Shown here piece by piece: positions 36,231 to 45,324 of a DNA stretch of 64,000 nt. A model generated the notes under the pieces. It was given only the letters and a program-made list of their open reading frames with translations. It searched no databases and had not been told where the DNA came from. Source of the DNA: Crocinitomicaceae bacterium (GTDB taxonomy: Bacteria > Bacteroidota > Bacteroidia > Flavobacteriales_D > Crocinitomicaceae); NCBI GenBank assembly GCA_024643365.1, contig JAHENC010000001.1:124001-188000 (forward strand), written 5' to 3'. Each line of letters starts with the position of its first letter. The stretch's first letter is position 1. The position numbers and the translations under genes are program-made.

Positions 36231-38606
36231 TTTCATTACTTTTTTCAAATCCTCATAATAGCGTTTAAAGCTATAACAATTACTGATGAGGTCATCGTAC
36301 TGTTCCGGAAACTCCTTTTTTAATTTTTGATAATAGGCGTTCTGAGCGAAAATCCAATCACCGTAATTATCGTTGTAAACACGATCGCTTTGTCCGAATT
36401 CATATGCCGGATTGAATTCACTTCTCGCACTTATTCGATATTTTTCACAGCGTCCGGCCATGCGTAAACACAAGGCTTTCATCTCCTTGTTTCTTGTACT
36501 TCGATAACCTTTCAGGTAATACGATTTGGCTAAATCACACTGATAATATTCACGTTGATCCGGAAAATTGGTCGCAATGTAAGAATTGGACCAAGCATAG
36601 CGTCGCATCATCCACGAATTGCCGTATTGCGTCAGATTGAAACAAAAATTCCCCAAATAAAAGGCATACTTTGCTTTCAAGTCACCTTTGGAACGATCGT
36701 AACAAGCGCGCAACCTCAAAAACTCTCGGACCATCGTCGTTTTCGTAAAATGTATGGAATCCGCTTTTGACTGCTGGTGCTCTTGATAGAAGGTCGTGTA
36801 AAAAGGATTGGCGTTTAAAAAGGTCTTGTACGGATATTCATCACTTTTCCAGAGTGTGTCATTGACTTGTTCGAAATAGACCAAGGCTTTATCGAATTGA
36901 TTTAAACGAATGAACTTTGTCCCTATTAAGTCAGCCACACGGTTTTTTTGTTGGAGCAAGAAACTTTTCTTCCATGTGTCAAAGGACGATTTTTCCTTGG
37001 TTGGACGAAGTAAATCCTGGTAGACTTGGCGAATTTCAGACAAGGTGTAGGCATCATCCATGTAAAAGAAATAATCTTCATAATAACCATAATTCGATGC
37101 GTTCTTCCCTTTCTTTATTTGCCAAAATGCACCCGGTAATGCGTCGCTGTCATCCATGTAATTTAGTGATTTGTTTAATGAAGCAAATAAGTACGCTGCA
37201 TCTATTTTATTTCCTCTAAATTCCAATTCACGGGCAACAGAGAACACAAAACGATCATTGTGATTTTCCACTTCACGTTTCAAAATGGATTGAAGCAATG
37301 GATCATCCAATGTTGCGTTTCCAAAATCACGTGCCATCGCTAATGCATACATGCGTTCCTTTAACTGCTTCATGATTTCATTAGAAACAGAAATGGAACT
37401 TAACTCATGTACATTGATTTTTTCTCCTGCCAACCAATGTGCATACAATGCATACAGTTTCAATTCGCTTGTATTCCCTAACTTTATGTGATCGATGAAC
37501 TGAGCGAAACGACGGGCATAGGACTGATCAAAGTTTCTTCTACCGCGCATGAGTGCTTGTTCATAGTTGCCAGAATTATCCCATTGACCCCAATAATTTT
37601 CCCAGCTGTATGCCACAATGGCTGGTGAAAATTCTGTGTAGTAGGGTGTCAAAATCCAATCTTCTATTTTCGTGATTTCACGCTGTACTAAAAATTCAAA
37701 AGCTGGGTTTTGTGGGTCTAATTGGTGAAGGGATTTTAAGTTATCCAAAGCCGGATCCAATTTTTGCACCATAGTCAACGCGAGAATATTCGCCTTTTCT
37801 TTGGCGTTTTTAGTAGTTGAAAGCGCATGCTGCACGTCCTTCACCGGAATGACTTTAAAATTCAAATACGTCGCCAATTTTTTATCGTTGGAATGACGAA
37901 ATACCTCCGCACGATGAATAATGGTTTCATCGTTGATTTTATCCAAATTGTAGCGAAAATGCATCGCCCAATAGTCGATGGCCGACTTCGTTTTTTGTCC
38001 CTCAAAAAAGGCCTTGTAAATGGCTTTCACTTTCGGAAGTTGATTGGAATAGTAGGCAAGGCGAATGGCCAAGTGCGCATACCGTTTTTTCAGTTCCAAT
38101 CGTTTGGCTTTTCGAGCTTTTGCACAAGCAAGCGAAATAGACGCATTGATGCTCCGTTTTAATTTTACCTCCTCTTTTTCCCAAGGATCCAAGGAAGTTC
38201 CGGTAGAATATTTCGACATATTTTTAGCAAAAAGCAAATAGTTCTTTGCATCTTGATATCCTGGTTTACGTAACAATTGAACAAGCTTATTTGGATGTTT
38301 CCCCTCTTTAATTTGACTGTAGCTCAAGTAATAGATGGCTTCATTCAAGCTGGAAACATCCGCTTTCCCGTGAAAATAGTCATGCCACAAGCGTAAATTC
38401 TCATCTTCAACGGACTGACAATTCAGATCTCGATTATCGTAATAACTGGAGCTATTTTCATACTCAAACAATCGAAAACTAGGATAAAAAGATGGCATTC
38501 CAGCGAATATGGAATAACGTACTGATTCTCCATCTGGATACCATGGTCCACAAGAAAACGCCTTTAAACTAACGAAGACGCTTATAAAAACCAACCAATT
38601 CTTCAT
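36228..38606 (-). CDS. Exported helical-repeat protein of unknown function (CGPWYPDGE type)
   Basis: I do not recognise a named family. 792 residues: a signal peptide (~1-18, KAFS) and a mature N-terminus starting CGPWYPDGESVRYSIF. The rest is strongly alpha-helical and Tyr/Phe/Lys-rich, with TPR-like helix pairs such as HLAIRLAYYSNQLPKVKAIYKAFF and IRLNQFDKALVYFEQVNDTLW. It has no transmembrane helix after the signal and no T9SS tail, so a periplasmic location is likely. The start lies 38 nt inside the end of the upstream gene, a long overlap that ties the two together. A protein-protein scaffold is plausible from the helical repeats; nothing in it suggests an enzyme. Confidence 0.75.
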   Translation of the reverse strand: MKNWLVFISVFVSLKAFSCGPWYPDGESVRYSIFAGMPSFYPSFRLFEYENSSSYYDNRDLNCQSVEDENLRLWHDYFHGKADVSSLNEAIYYLSYSQIKEGKHPNKLVQLLRKPGYQDAKNYLLFAKNMSKYSTGTSLDPWEKEEVKLKRSINASISLACAKARKAKRLELKKRYAHLAIRLAYYSNQLPKVKAIYKAFFEGQKTKSAIDYWAMHFRYNLDKINDETIIHRAEVFRHSNDKKLATYLNFKVIPVKDVQHALSTTKNAKEKANILALTMVQKLDPALDNLKSLHQLDPQNPAFEFLVQREITKIEDWILTPYYTEFSPAIVAYSWENYWGQWDNSGNYEQALMRGRRNFDQSYARRFAQFIDHIKLGNTSELKLYALYAHWLAGEKINVHELSSISVSNEIMKQLKERMYALAMARDFGNATLDDPLLQSILKREVENHNDRFVFSVARELEFRGNKIDAAYLFASLNKSLNYMDDSDALPGAFWQIKKGKNASNYGYYEDYFFYMDDAYTLSEIRQVYQDLLRPTKEKSSFDTWKKSFLLQQKNRVADLIGTKFIRLNQFDKALVYFEQVNDTLWKSDEYPYKTFLNANPFYTTFYQEHQQSKADSIHFTKTTMVREFLRLRACYDRSKGDLKAKYAFYLGNFCFNLTQYGNSWMMRRYAWSNSYIATNFPDQREYYQCDLAKSYYLKGYRSTRNKEMKALCLRMAGRCEKYRISARSEFNPAYEFGQSDRVYNDNYGDWIFAQNAYYQKLKKEFPEQYDDLISNCYSFKRYYEDLKKVMK

Positions 38607-39663
38607 GTGTATATTTTCTTAATTCGTCTGAATCTAGGTGAAACAGGGCCATTGTCGGACGGTCTTCAAAGTAAACTTCCCGATTGATGATATCCAACGC
38701 TTCACGGATCTGTTTTGCGGAAACTCGTTCTACTTTTAAATGATCGCCTTTTCGCAGATAAACCTCATCCACTAGCGTGTCCTTTCTAATTAAATAGAAT
38801 GGTGGTTTTAAGGGTTTTAGGTAGGATAGAAAGATGCTATCCTCCTCGTAAAATAAACTTTTAAATTGTTTGTTCTGAAATACCTGAACATTCGAATAAG
38901 TCGGTAAGGCAACATCAAGGGCAACTGGATAATCATCCGCTCCTTCCAAATATTTTTTCAATTCTTGGATGTCCAAAATGGAATTGCGATTCCCAGATTC
39001 TCTTGGGGTGAGCAAATTATAACACATCAACATGGCACGATCAACCGGTAAGACTCCCATTCGGTCCGGGAATTTATAAGCATACAGACGTAAGGTAGCT
39101 GAAAGTTTCGCGTCTTTCAGTGTCTTATTTTTCTGCATTTCCTCCTTCAGCTGTCGCAAGAAACGATGATATACTTCCTTGGTAGATTCCGTCCAGTCAC
39201 AGTCGATTTGAATTTCCTTCGGACAAGAAAATCCCTCCATATTTTCTGCATATTTTTTCATCACCAAATGGAGAATATTTTTCGCCATTTCACGTGTATT
39301 CAATCCTGGCTCCTTGAAAACTGAATTGAGAATAAATACAGTTGGAACGATGTTTAATTTTGCATTTTTCGACAGAATTTCTCGATCATTTTCATAATCC
39401 CATTCTGTTCGACTCAGTGAAAGATCTGTTTTTGAAACAGGAATTGGACCCAAATCCGGATCGTAATCCACCTCAAAATACTTCACATACAGTTTTCGTA
39501 CCTGCAAGGTGTCGAGGATATCTGATTCGAACCAAAAATCATCGTAATTTTTCCAATAATAAAAAGCTTTTATCGGTGCTTTGTTTTCATGTTTAAAAGG
39601 ATTCAAAAAAAATCCAATGATCACGATGCAAAGAAAACAAAGAATGAGTAGGATTTTTTTCAT
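38569..39663 (-). CDS. Membrane-anchored TIM-barrel-like protein, DUF3142/GH18-like
   Basis: 364 residues with an N-terminal signal anchor (MKKILLILCFLCIVIIGFFL). Strands recur in the order of an (alpha/beta)8 barrel: AFYYWKNYDD, KLYVKYFEVDYD, LNIVPTVFIL, EIQIDCDWTES, LSATLRLYAY, RAMLMCYNLL, YPVALDVALPTYS. This layout, and the D-C-D-W-T-E end of strand 4, resembles DUF3142 and, more distantly, GH18 glycosidases, whose catalytic motif is D-x-x-D-x-D-x-E; the spacing here differs, so activity is doubtful. It is the first gene of the pair with the 792-residue protein, overlapping it by 38 nt. I infer an envelope role, possibly binding glycan. Family assignment is moderate, function unknown. Confidence 0.65.
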   Translation of the reverse strand: MKKILLILCFLCIVIIGFFLNPFKHENKAPIKAFYYWKNYDDFWFESDILDTLQVRKLYVKYFEVDYDPDLGPIPVSKTDLSLSRTEWDYENDREILSKNAKLNIVPTVFILNSVFKEPGLNTREMAKNILHLVMKKYAENMEGFSCPKEIQIDCDWTESTKEVYHRFLRQLKEEMQKNKTLKDAKLSATLRLYAYKFPDRMGVLPVDRAMLMCYNLLTPRESGNRNSILDIQELKKYLEGADDYPVALDVALPTYSNVQVFQNKQFKSLFYEEDSIFLSYLKPLKPPFYLIRKDTLVDEVYLRKGDHLKVERVSAKQIREALDIINREVYFEDRPTMALFHLDSDELRKYTHEELVGFYKRLR

Positions 39664-39771
39664 GAAAAGCTGATAATCAAGTACAAAAATGCAACTTTTT
39701 CCAATGGTTACAATTCATTGATAAAAAATTATTTTTCTTGTGAAAAATCGTTCATAACTCTCGATGTCGCC

Positions 39772-39804
39772 TTGTAAATAAAGGCACATTCTTTCCTATT
39801 TTTG
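39772..39804 (+). promoter_or_regulatory. Promoter of topB
   Basis: TTG (39772-39774), 22 nt, then TATTTTTG (39797-39804): both Bacteroidota elements at accepted spacing, 22 nt before the topB ATG. The rest of the 163-base divergent gap shows no other gene. Confidence 0.55.
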
Positions 39805-39826
39805 AGGTTCAATTGTTCACCTTTCA

Positions 39827-41614
39827 ATGAAACTTTGTATTGCCGAAAAACCAAGTGTTGCCCGCGATTTAGCGGAGATTCTAGGAGCTAAAAATCGTCG
39901 AGATGGCTACCTAGAGGGAAACGGCTATTGCGTAACTTGGGTTTTTGGACATTTGTGTTCCTTGAAGGATCCAGAGGATTACAATCCAAATTGGAAATAT
40001 TGGAAACTGGAAGATTTACCGATTATTCCGGGGCAATTCGGCATCAAATTACGCGAGGACGAAGGTGCAAAACGTCAATTCAAAGTCATCGAAACGTTGA
40101 TGACCCAAGCAGAGGAAGTCATTAATTGTGGGGATGCTGGACAAGAAGGAGAATTGATTCAACGTTGGGTGCTCATCAAAGCGAAATGCAAAGTTCCAGT
40201 AAAACGCTTATGGATTTCTTCCCTAACAGAAGAAGCCATTAAAGAAGGATTCAATAAATTGCGAGACTCCAAAGAATTCGACAATCTTTTTGCGGCTGGA
40301 AATTCACGTGCTGTGGGCGATTGGGTTCTCGGCATCAACGGTACACGTTTATATACACGCAAATTTGGTCGAGATAAAATGACCTTATCTGTTGGACGTG
40401 TTCAAACGCCGACATTAGCCATGATTGTTCAGCGTCAAAAGGAAATCAATGCGTTTAAAGCAGAAGAATACTGGGAACTAAAAACAATCTATCGCGAGAC
40501 TGAATTTCAATGTCAAATTGATCGTTTACGTTCCAAAGATAAAGCTGACAAAGGTCTAGCATATTTAGTAGACAAACCTTTCGAAGTGACCTCTTTCGAA
40601 CAAAAAGATGGAAAAGAAGGAAATCCACGCTTGTATGATTTAACATCCCTTCAAGTGGACGGAAATCGCTACTATGCCTATAGCGCCGAAGAAACATTGA
40701 CGAAGATTCAAAGTTTGTACGAAAAGAAGTTAGTGACCTACCCACGTGTAGATACAACGTATTTATCGGAGGATTTACACCCAAAAATCCCGAACATCCT
40801 GAATGGATTGCGCGATTACAAACGATTCACAGATGCGCTGCAAGGAAAACCCATTCCAAAGTCCAAACAGATATTTGACGATAAAAAAATTACCGATCAC
40901 CATGCGATTATACCAACAGGAGTTGCGCCGTCAGGTATTACGCCGGACGAACAACGCGTATACGATTTGATTTGCAGACGATTCATTGCTGTTTTTTATC
41001 CAGAATGTAAAATATCGAACACAACGGTATTAGGAAAAGTCGATGCGCTAGAATTCAAAGCCACCGGAAAGCAAATCTTGGATAAAGGTTGGCGTGTGAT
41101 CTACGATGATCTGAAGGCAGAAAACAAAGAATCCGGAAGTAAAAAGAAAGAAGGTGAAAGCGAGGATAAAATCCTACCGATTTTTGAAAAAGGTGAAAGC
41201 GGCCCTCATCAACCTTTAATTCACAAGGGGAAAACGAGTGCACCAAAATATTATACAGAAGCCACACTTTTACGTGCCATGGAATCCGCAGGGAAATTAG
41301 TGGAGAACGAAGAAATGCGTGAAATCATGAAAGAGAATGGTATTGGGCGTCCATCAACACGTGCGAATATTATCGAAACCTTGTTTAAACGCAAATACAT
41401 TGAAAAGAAAAAGAAAAACCTCGTAGCAACAGATACAGGGATGAACCTCATTGATACCATCAAAAATGAATTGCTGAAAAGCCCCGAATTAACTGGTCAA
41501 TGGGAACACAAATTACGTCAGATTGAAAAAGGCACCTATGAGGCACAAACCTTCAAAGAAGAATTGTTTGTCATGGTACGCGAACTGACAGACGAGGTGA
41601 TATTTGGAAGGTAA
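39827..41614 (+). CDS. topB: DNA topoisomerase III (type IA)
   Basis: Relaxes and decatenates DNA by single-strand passage. 595 residues. The Toprim domain opens MKLCIAEKPSVARDLAEILGA with Glu7, and its acidic motif reads GDAGQEGELIQ (~101-111), a D-x-G form where E. coli TopB has D-x-D; that form is common in many TopB proteins. The catalytic tyrosine is in LVTYPRVDTTYLS (~Tyr305). IPTGVAP and ENGIGRPSTRANIIETL are the remaining signatures. No zinc-finger tail is present, so the protein is shorter than E. coli TopB (about 650). It converges on argS with a gap of 4 nt and no terminator in between. Confidence 0.96.
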   Translation: MKLCIAEKPSVARDLAEILGAKNRRDGYLEGNGYCVTWVFGHLCSLKDPEDYNPNWKYWKLEDLPIIPGQFGIKLREDEGAKRQFKVIETLMTQAEEVINCGDAGQEGELIQRWVLIKAKCKVPVKRLWISSLTEEAIKEGFNKLRDSKEFDNLFAAGNSRAVGDWVLGINGTRLYTRKFGRDKMTLSVGRVQTPTLAMIVQRQKEINAFKAEEYWELKTIYRETEFQCQIDRLRSKDKADKGLAYLVDKPFEVTSFEQKDGKEGNPRLYDLTSLQVDGNRYYAYSAEETLTKIQSLYEKKLVTYPRVDTTYLSEDLHPKIPNILNGLRDYKRFTDALQGKPIPKSKQIFDDKKITDHHAIIPTGVAPSGITPDEQRVYDLICRRFIAVFYPECKISNTTVLGKVDALEFKATGKQILDKGWRVIYDDLKAENKESGSKKKEGESEDKILPIFEKGESGPHQPLIHKGKTSAPKYYTEATLLRAMESAGKLVENEEMREIMKENGIGRPSTRANIIETLFKRKYIEKKKKNLVATDTGMNLIDTIKNELLKSPELTGQWEHKLRQIEKGTYEAQTFKEELFVMVRELTDEVIFGR

Positions 41615-41618
41615 ATAC

Positions 41619-43520
41619 TTACATCTTCATTGGTGCTTGCACACCTAACACCATTAAACTTTGTTGAATCGTGCGTCTCACACATTCACTCATCGCTAAT
41701 CTGAGATTTTTATTCGCTGCGTTTTCTTCGGAAAGAATTTTCACCGCTTGATAAAAATGATTGTATGTCTTCACTAAATCATAAATGTAATTCGCAACGA
41801 TTGCTGGTGAAAATCCACTAGCTGCTTCGTGAATGATATGCGGGAATTGCGTCAATAATTTGATGATTTCCTTTTCTTCATGAATCAAATTAGCTGATTG
41901 AATTTCACTTACATCTATCGCTCCAGCACGTTGTAATAAAGTGGAAATTCGGGCATGTGCATATTGAATGAAAGGACCTGTATTTCCGGTTAAGTCAATC
42001 GACTCTTCAGGATTAAACATCATGCGTTTTTTCGGATCGACTTTCAATAAATAATATTTCAATCCACCTAAGCCAATTTGTTCAAAAAGAGTGCTTCGCT
42101 CCTCATCACTCAACGATTCAATGTGTCCGCGTTCTTTGGTCATTTCAGCTGCTTTTTCAATGACTTCATCCATCAAATCATCTGCATCAACGACTGTACC
42201 TTCGCGGGACTTCATTTTTCCTGTTGGTAAATCCACCATTCCATAAGACAAATGGTAACAATTTTCAGCCCATGAATAACCTAGTTTCTTCAAAATTAAA
42301 AACAAGACTTTGAAGTGATAATCCTGCTCATTTCCAACGGTATACACCATTCCATTCAAGCTAGGAAAATCGTGAAAACGGTCAATTGCCGTTCCGATAT
42401 CCTGTGTCATGTAAACAGCTGTTCCATCTGAACGAAGAACTAATTTCTCGTCAAGACCATCAGCGGTTAAATCGATCCATACGGAACCATCAGGTTTTTG
42501 AAAAAACACACCATCCGCAATTCCTTTAATCACTTGGTCTTTACCCAACAAATAGGTTTCGGATTCAAAATACAACTTATCGAAATCCACACCCATTTTC
42601 GTGTAGGTGCTTTCAAATCCATCATACACCCATGAATTCATGGTTGTCCACAATAAATAAACTTGTGGATCACGCGCTTCCCATTTCACCAACATTTCTT
42701 TGGCTTCTAGAAGGATACTCGTATTATTTTTTGCCAATTCTTTGATTTTATCATCAATTCCTTGAATGGCTTTTTCGTCTTTGTCGACTTTCGCAGTTTG
42801 AAAGTTGACAAAAGCAGTTTTTACCTCATCTGAGCATGAAGAAAAATCCCCATTTTCCCAAGCGGAAATTAATTCTTTGGCCTCAATTTGTAAATGCTTG
42901 TCAAATTCCACATAATACTTTCCAACGAGCTTGTCACCTTTTAACCCGGTGTTTTGCGGTGTTTCTCGTTCACCTTTTTCATTTAAAGGTGAAAATTTCT
43001 CCCAAGCCAACATGCTTTTACAAATATGAATTCCACGGTCATTTATCACCTGTGTTTTGATGACTTCATGTCCGTCCGCTTTCAAAATTTCTGCCACGGA
43101 ATAGCCCAAGAAATTATTTCGAAGATGTCCTAAATGCAAAGGTTTATTGGTGTTCGGGGAAGAATATTCCACCATAATCGTCGGTTTCGAACCTTTTGGA
43201 GCAAACCCATAAGAAGTAGATTGATACACCTCATTGAGTTGAGACAACCAATAGTTTTTGGAGAAAACGATGTTCAAGAATCCATTCACAACAATGCATT
43301 TCTCCACGTCCGGAACTTGTTGTTCGATGAAATCTCCGATTTTTTGTCCGGCCTCTAAAGGAGTACAACGAAGCAATTTCACAAAAGGAAAAACAACTAA
43401 GGTCAAATCACCTTCCACATCTTTTCTTGTGACTTGAAATTGAATCAATTGTTCATCAATCTCTTGTCCAAACAAAGTCGTTGCGTGCCCTAGAATCAGT
43501 GCTTTAATGTGATTTTCCAT
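41619..43520 (-). CDS. argS: Arginine--tRNA ligase
   Basis: A class I aminoacyl-tRNA synthetase charging tRNA-Arg. At 633 residues it is longer than the usual ~560-590. HIGH-type motif HLGHLRNN is near residue 130 (preceded by EYSSPNTNKPLHLGHL), and the KMSKS-equivalent GKMKSREGTVVDADDL is near 435. The anticodon-binding DALR domain ends the protein (YAHARISTLLQRAG, then a C-terminal VLGVQAPMKM). An extra, charged helical insertion between about 190 and 260 (FQTAKVDKDEKAIQGIDDKIKEL) accounts for the added length. The start is 2 nt downstream of the arginase stop, so the two are cotranscribed. Confidence 0.97.
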   Translation of the reverse strand: MENHIKALILGHATTLFGQEIDEQLIQFQVTRKDVEGDLTLVVFPFVKLLRCTPLEAGQKIGDFIEQQVPDVEKCIVVNGFLNIVFSKNYWLSQLNEVYQSTSYGFAPKGSKPTIMVEYSSPNTNKPLHLGHLRNNFLGYSVAEILKADGHEVIKTQVINDRGIHICKSMLAWEKFSPLNEKGERETPQNTGLKGDKLVGKYYVEFDKHLQIEAKELISAWENGDFSSCSDEVKTAFVNFQTAKVDKDEKAIQGIDDKIKELAKNNTSILLEAKEMLVKWEARDPQVYLLWTTMNSWVYDGFESTYTKMGVDFDKLYFESETYLLGKDQVIKGIADGVFFQKPDGSVWIDLTADGLDEKLVLRSDGTAVYMTQDIGTAIDRFHDFPSLNGMVYTVGNEQDYHFKVLFLILKKLGYSWAENCYHLSYGMVDLPTGKMKSREGTVVDADDLMDEVIEKAAEMTKERGHIESLSDEERSTLFEQIGLGGLKYYLLKVDPKKRMMFNPEESIDLTGNTGPFIQYAHARISTLLQRAGAIDVSEIQSANLIHEEKEIIKLLTQFPHIIHEAASGFSPAIVANYIYDLVKTYNHFYQAVKILSEENAANKNLRLAMSECVRRTIQQSLMVLGVQAPMKM

Positions 43521-43522
43521 CG

Positions 43523-44458
43523 TTATTTTAAACTTTTTACGAGCGAATTGATCAATTCAAATGATCGTTCAGCCATTTTATTTTTTTCATTATCCAAACA
43601 TGGATTCACTTCTACGAGTTCCATACAGGCCAAATTGTTTAGCTTGGCCATACTTGTAAGAATGGACTTCGCTTCATCGAAACTAATTCCTTCTGGAACT
43701 GGCGTACCCGTTCCGTATGACGTTTCACTTGGATCCATAGAATCAACATCGAAGGAAACGTAAACGATGTCGCACGCTTGTAATTTCTCCGAAATTTCGT
43801 CGATACACGTTTGTAATCCTCGGTCTCTTAATTCTTTCACAGTATAGTTGCGTAGGTTCAATTGTTTCATCGCATGAATCTCCTCCACTTCTACGTCTCG
43901 TACTCCTATGTAAATAAGATCAGCGGGCTTTAATGAATGACTTTTTAACTGATTCCAATATTGCATGGTTGTCAAATCCAAGTTGTTTTTCTGTAGGTCT
44001 GACTGGTCTACACCTAAAGCTGTTGCAATGGGCATTCCGTGAATATTTCCGGAAGGAGTCGTATATGGAGAATGAATATCTGCGTGGGCATCTATCCACA
44101 AAACACCTAAGCGTTTCCCAGGGTAAGCTAACTTCAATCCAGCCATAGTCCCACCTGCCGAGGAATGATCACCAGCGATGATTAACGGAAACATTCCGGA
44201 ATCAATCGCTTCCTTTACCTGTGTTTTAATTCCTTCAAAAATTTGAAGAACACCATCGATGCGTTTTGCAAATGGAAAGTTCGTAGGTCGATCCAATAAA
44301 TCATTTCGATTAGCTAGGGTGTAAACCGGATATTCTGAAAACAAGGTGGAATTCTGAGCTCTTGCAGCGGCGCGAATTGCCTCAGGACCTAAGGAAGCCC
44401 CGCGCGTTCCTGCACCTAATTCCGAAGGATTAAAAATAAATTGTAATTGACGATTCAT
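43523..44458 (-). CDS. rocF: Arginase (ureohydrolase family)
   Basis: A manganese enzyme hydrolysing L-arginine to ornithine and urea. Metal motifs are complete: AGDHSSAGG (~93-100), WIDAHADIH (~120-128) and SFDVDSMDP (~234-242); GNIHGMP also fits the substrate site. I start at the ATG at 44458 (311 residues), preceded by GGGAG at short spacing, rather than the TTG at 44485 or ATG at 44473: an exact -7 box at 44483-44490 leaves almost no leader for those. Related agmatinases or formimidoylglutamases cannot be fully excluded, but the GAGTRGASLGP start favours arginase. It is cotranscribed with argS (2-nt gap). Confidence 0.92.
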   Translation of the reverse strand: MNRQLQFIFNPSELGAGTRGASLGPEAIRAAARAQNSTLFSEYPVYTLANRNDLLDRPTNFPFAKRIDGVLQIFEGIKTQVKEAIDSGMFPLIIAGDHSSAGGTMAGLKLAYPGKRLGVLWIDAHADIHSPYTTPSGNIHGMPIATALGVDQSDLQKNNLDLTTMQYWNQLKSHSLKPADLIYIGVRDVEVEEIHAMKQLNLRNYTVKELRDRGLQTCIDEISEKLQACDIVYVSFDVDSMDPSETSYGTGTPVPEGISFDEAKSILTSMAKLNNLACMELVEVNPCLDNEKNKMAERSFELINSLVKSLK

Positions 44459-44482
44459 AATACTCCCTTTCATCGGGCTCGA

Positions 44483-44490
44483 CAAATTTA
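44483..44490 (-). promoter_or_regulatory. -7 promoter box for arginase-argS
   Basis: TAAATTTG on the minus strand, an exact TAnnTTTG match, 24 nt before the chosen ATG at 44458. No -33 element is obvious. Confidence 0.5.
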
Positions 44491-44539
44491 CAACTTTCTA
44501 TAGGAAGTATTGATTTGGACCTCCCGAACTTCTTCAATA

Positions 44540-44567
44540 TTCGGTATATTTGTTCACATTTACCGAA
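44540..44567. promoter_or_regulatory. -7 box with flanking inverted repeat (candidate operator)
   Basis: TATATTTG (44545-44552), an exact plus-strand -7 box for the next gene, is embraced by perfect 7-bp arms TTCGGTA (44540-44546) and TACCGAA (44561-44567) with a 14-nt spacer. A repressor bound to both arms would cover the promoter and start site. A TTTG at 44514 is too far (27 nt) for a -33 element. Confidence 0.45.
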
Positions 44568-44585
44568 CAATTTCGAATCCCAAAC

Positions 44586-45239
44586 ATGATCAAATCACTT
44601 CTTTTAACTGTGTTTTTAACTTGTGTCCTTGAGGCATGTTGGACACAAGATGCAAATCATTTCAACGGGACCTTAACCTATCGAATTGAACGTGTTGATG
44701 TGAAAGATTCCGTTGAGGCAAAAATGATCATATTCGCCCGAGACTCACTAATTAAAATTGTGAATTTCAGTTCCGACTTTGGAAAACAAGAAACCATCAA
44801 ACATTTGATTTACCAAAAAAAATATGTTCTCATTGAACTTGATCAGGAAAAATTTGCGGTACAGATTAAGGATAGCCCAGAGGACACAAGCAAAAAAACG
44901 TATACATTTCAACCAGTAAAGGGACATTCGAAAATTGCAGGAATAAAAGGTAAAAAATTAGCTGCGAAATTTTCACTTGTACAAAATGAATTGACCGTTG
45001 TTTATACACCAAAAATTTCCGCTCAATATCTTGGATCTTTTACAGATGCGCCTGGACTTCTGCTCCAATATTTTGTGGTCAATGATCATGGATTATATAA
45101 GTACACACTTGAATCAATTGATAAAAAAGTTCCCCCAATATCTCTATTTATAATTCCGGCTGATTACCAAAAAATTAGCCTTAAAGCCTTTATGGAAAAG
45201 TCTGCAGATTCAGGAAATTCGAGCATCCCAAATAACTAA
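44586..45239 (+). CDS. Small exported protein, DUF4412/GLPGLI-like
   Basis: 217 residues from the ATG at 44586; the ORF-track start at 44550 is a TTG inside the -7 box. The N-terminus MIKSLLLTVFLTCVLEAC is a signal peptide with a possible lipobox L-E-A-C (Cys18). The mature part runs in beta hairpins: FNGTLTYRIERV, MIIFARDSLIKIVNF, KHLIYQKKYVLIELDQ, later LTVVYTPKI and DAPGLLLQYFV. This resembles DUF4412 and GLPGLI envelope proteins of Bacteroidota, which have no assigned function. The assignment is by pattern only. The promoter sits within an inverted repeat, suggesting control on its own. FtsK follows 85 nt later. Confidence 0.7.
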   Translation: MIKSLLLTVFLTCVLEACWTQDANHFNGTLTYRIERVDVKDSVEAKMIIFARDSLIKIVNFSSDFGKQETIKHLIYQKKYVLIELDQEKFAVQIKDSPEDTSKKTYTFQPVKGHSKIAGIKGKKLAAKFSLVQNELTVVYTPKISAQYLGSFTDAPGLLLQYFVVNDHGLYKYTLESIDKKVPPISLFIIPADYQKISLKAFMEKSADSGNSSIPNN

Positions 45240-45324
45240 CAAAATCTTGTTTATACAATTCCGCTTTTTCCGTTAGAAATGTGACCTTATCGTCTATCTT
45301 CGTTGGATATTGCATATAAAGCGA

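Noticed and set aside
38569-39663. Call as a GH18 chitinase.
   Set aside because: The strand-4 motif is D-C-D-W-T-E, not the D-x-x-D-x-D-x-E spacing needed for GH18 catalysis.
44459-44585. ORF-track starts at 44485 (TTG) and 44550 (TTG).
   Set aside because: Both fall in or next to exact -7 boxes; ATG codons just downstream give the expected N-termini.
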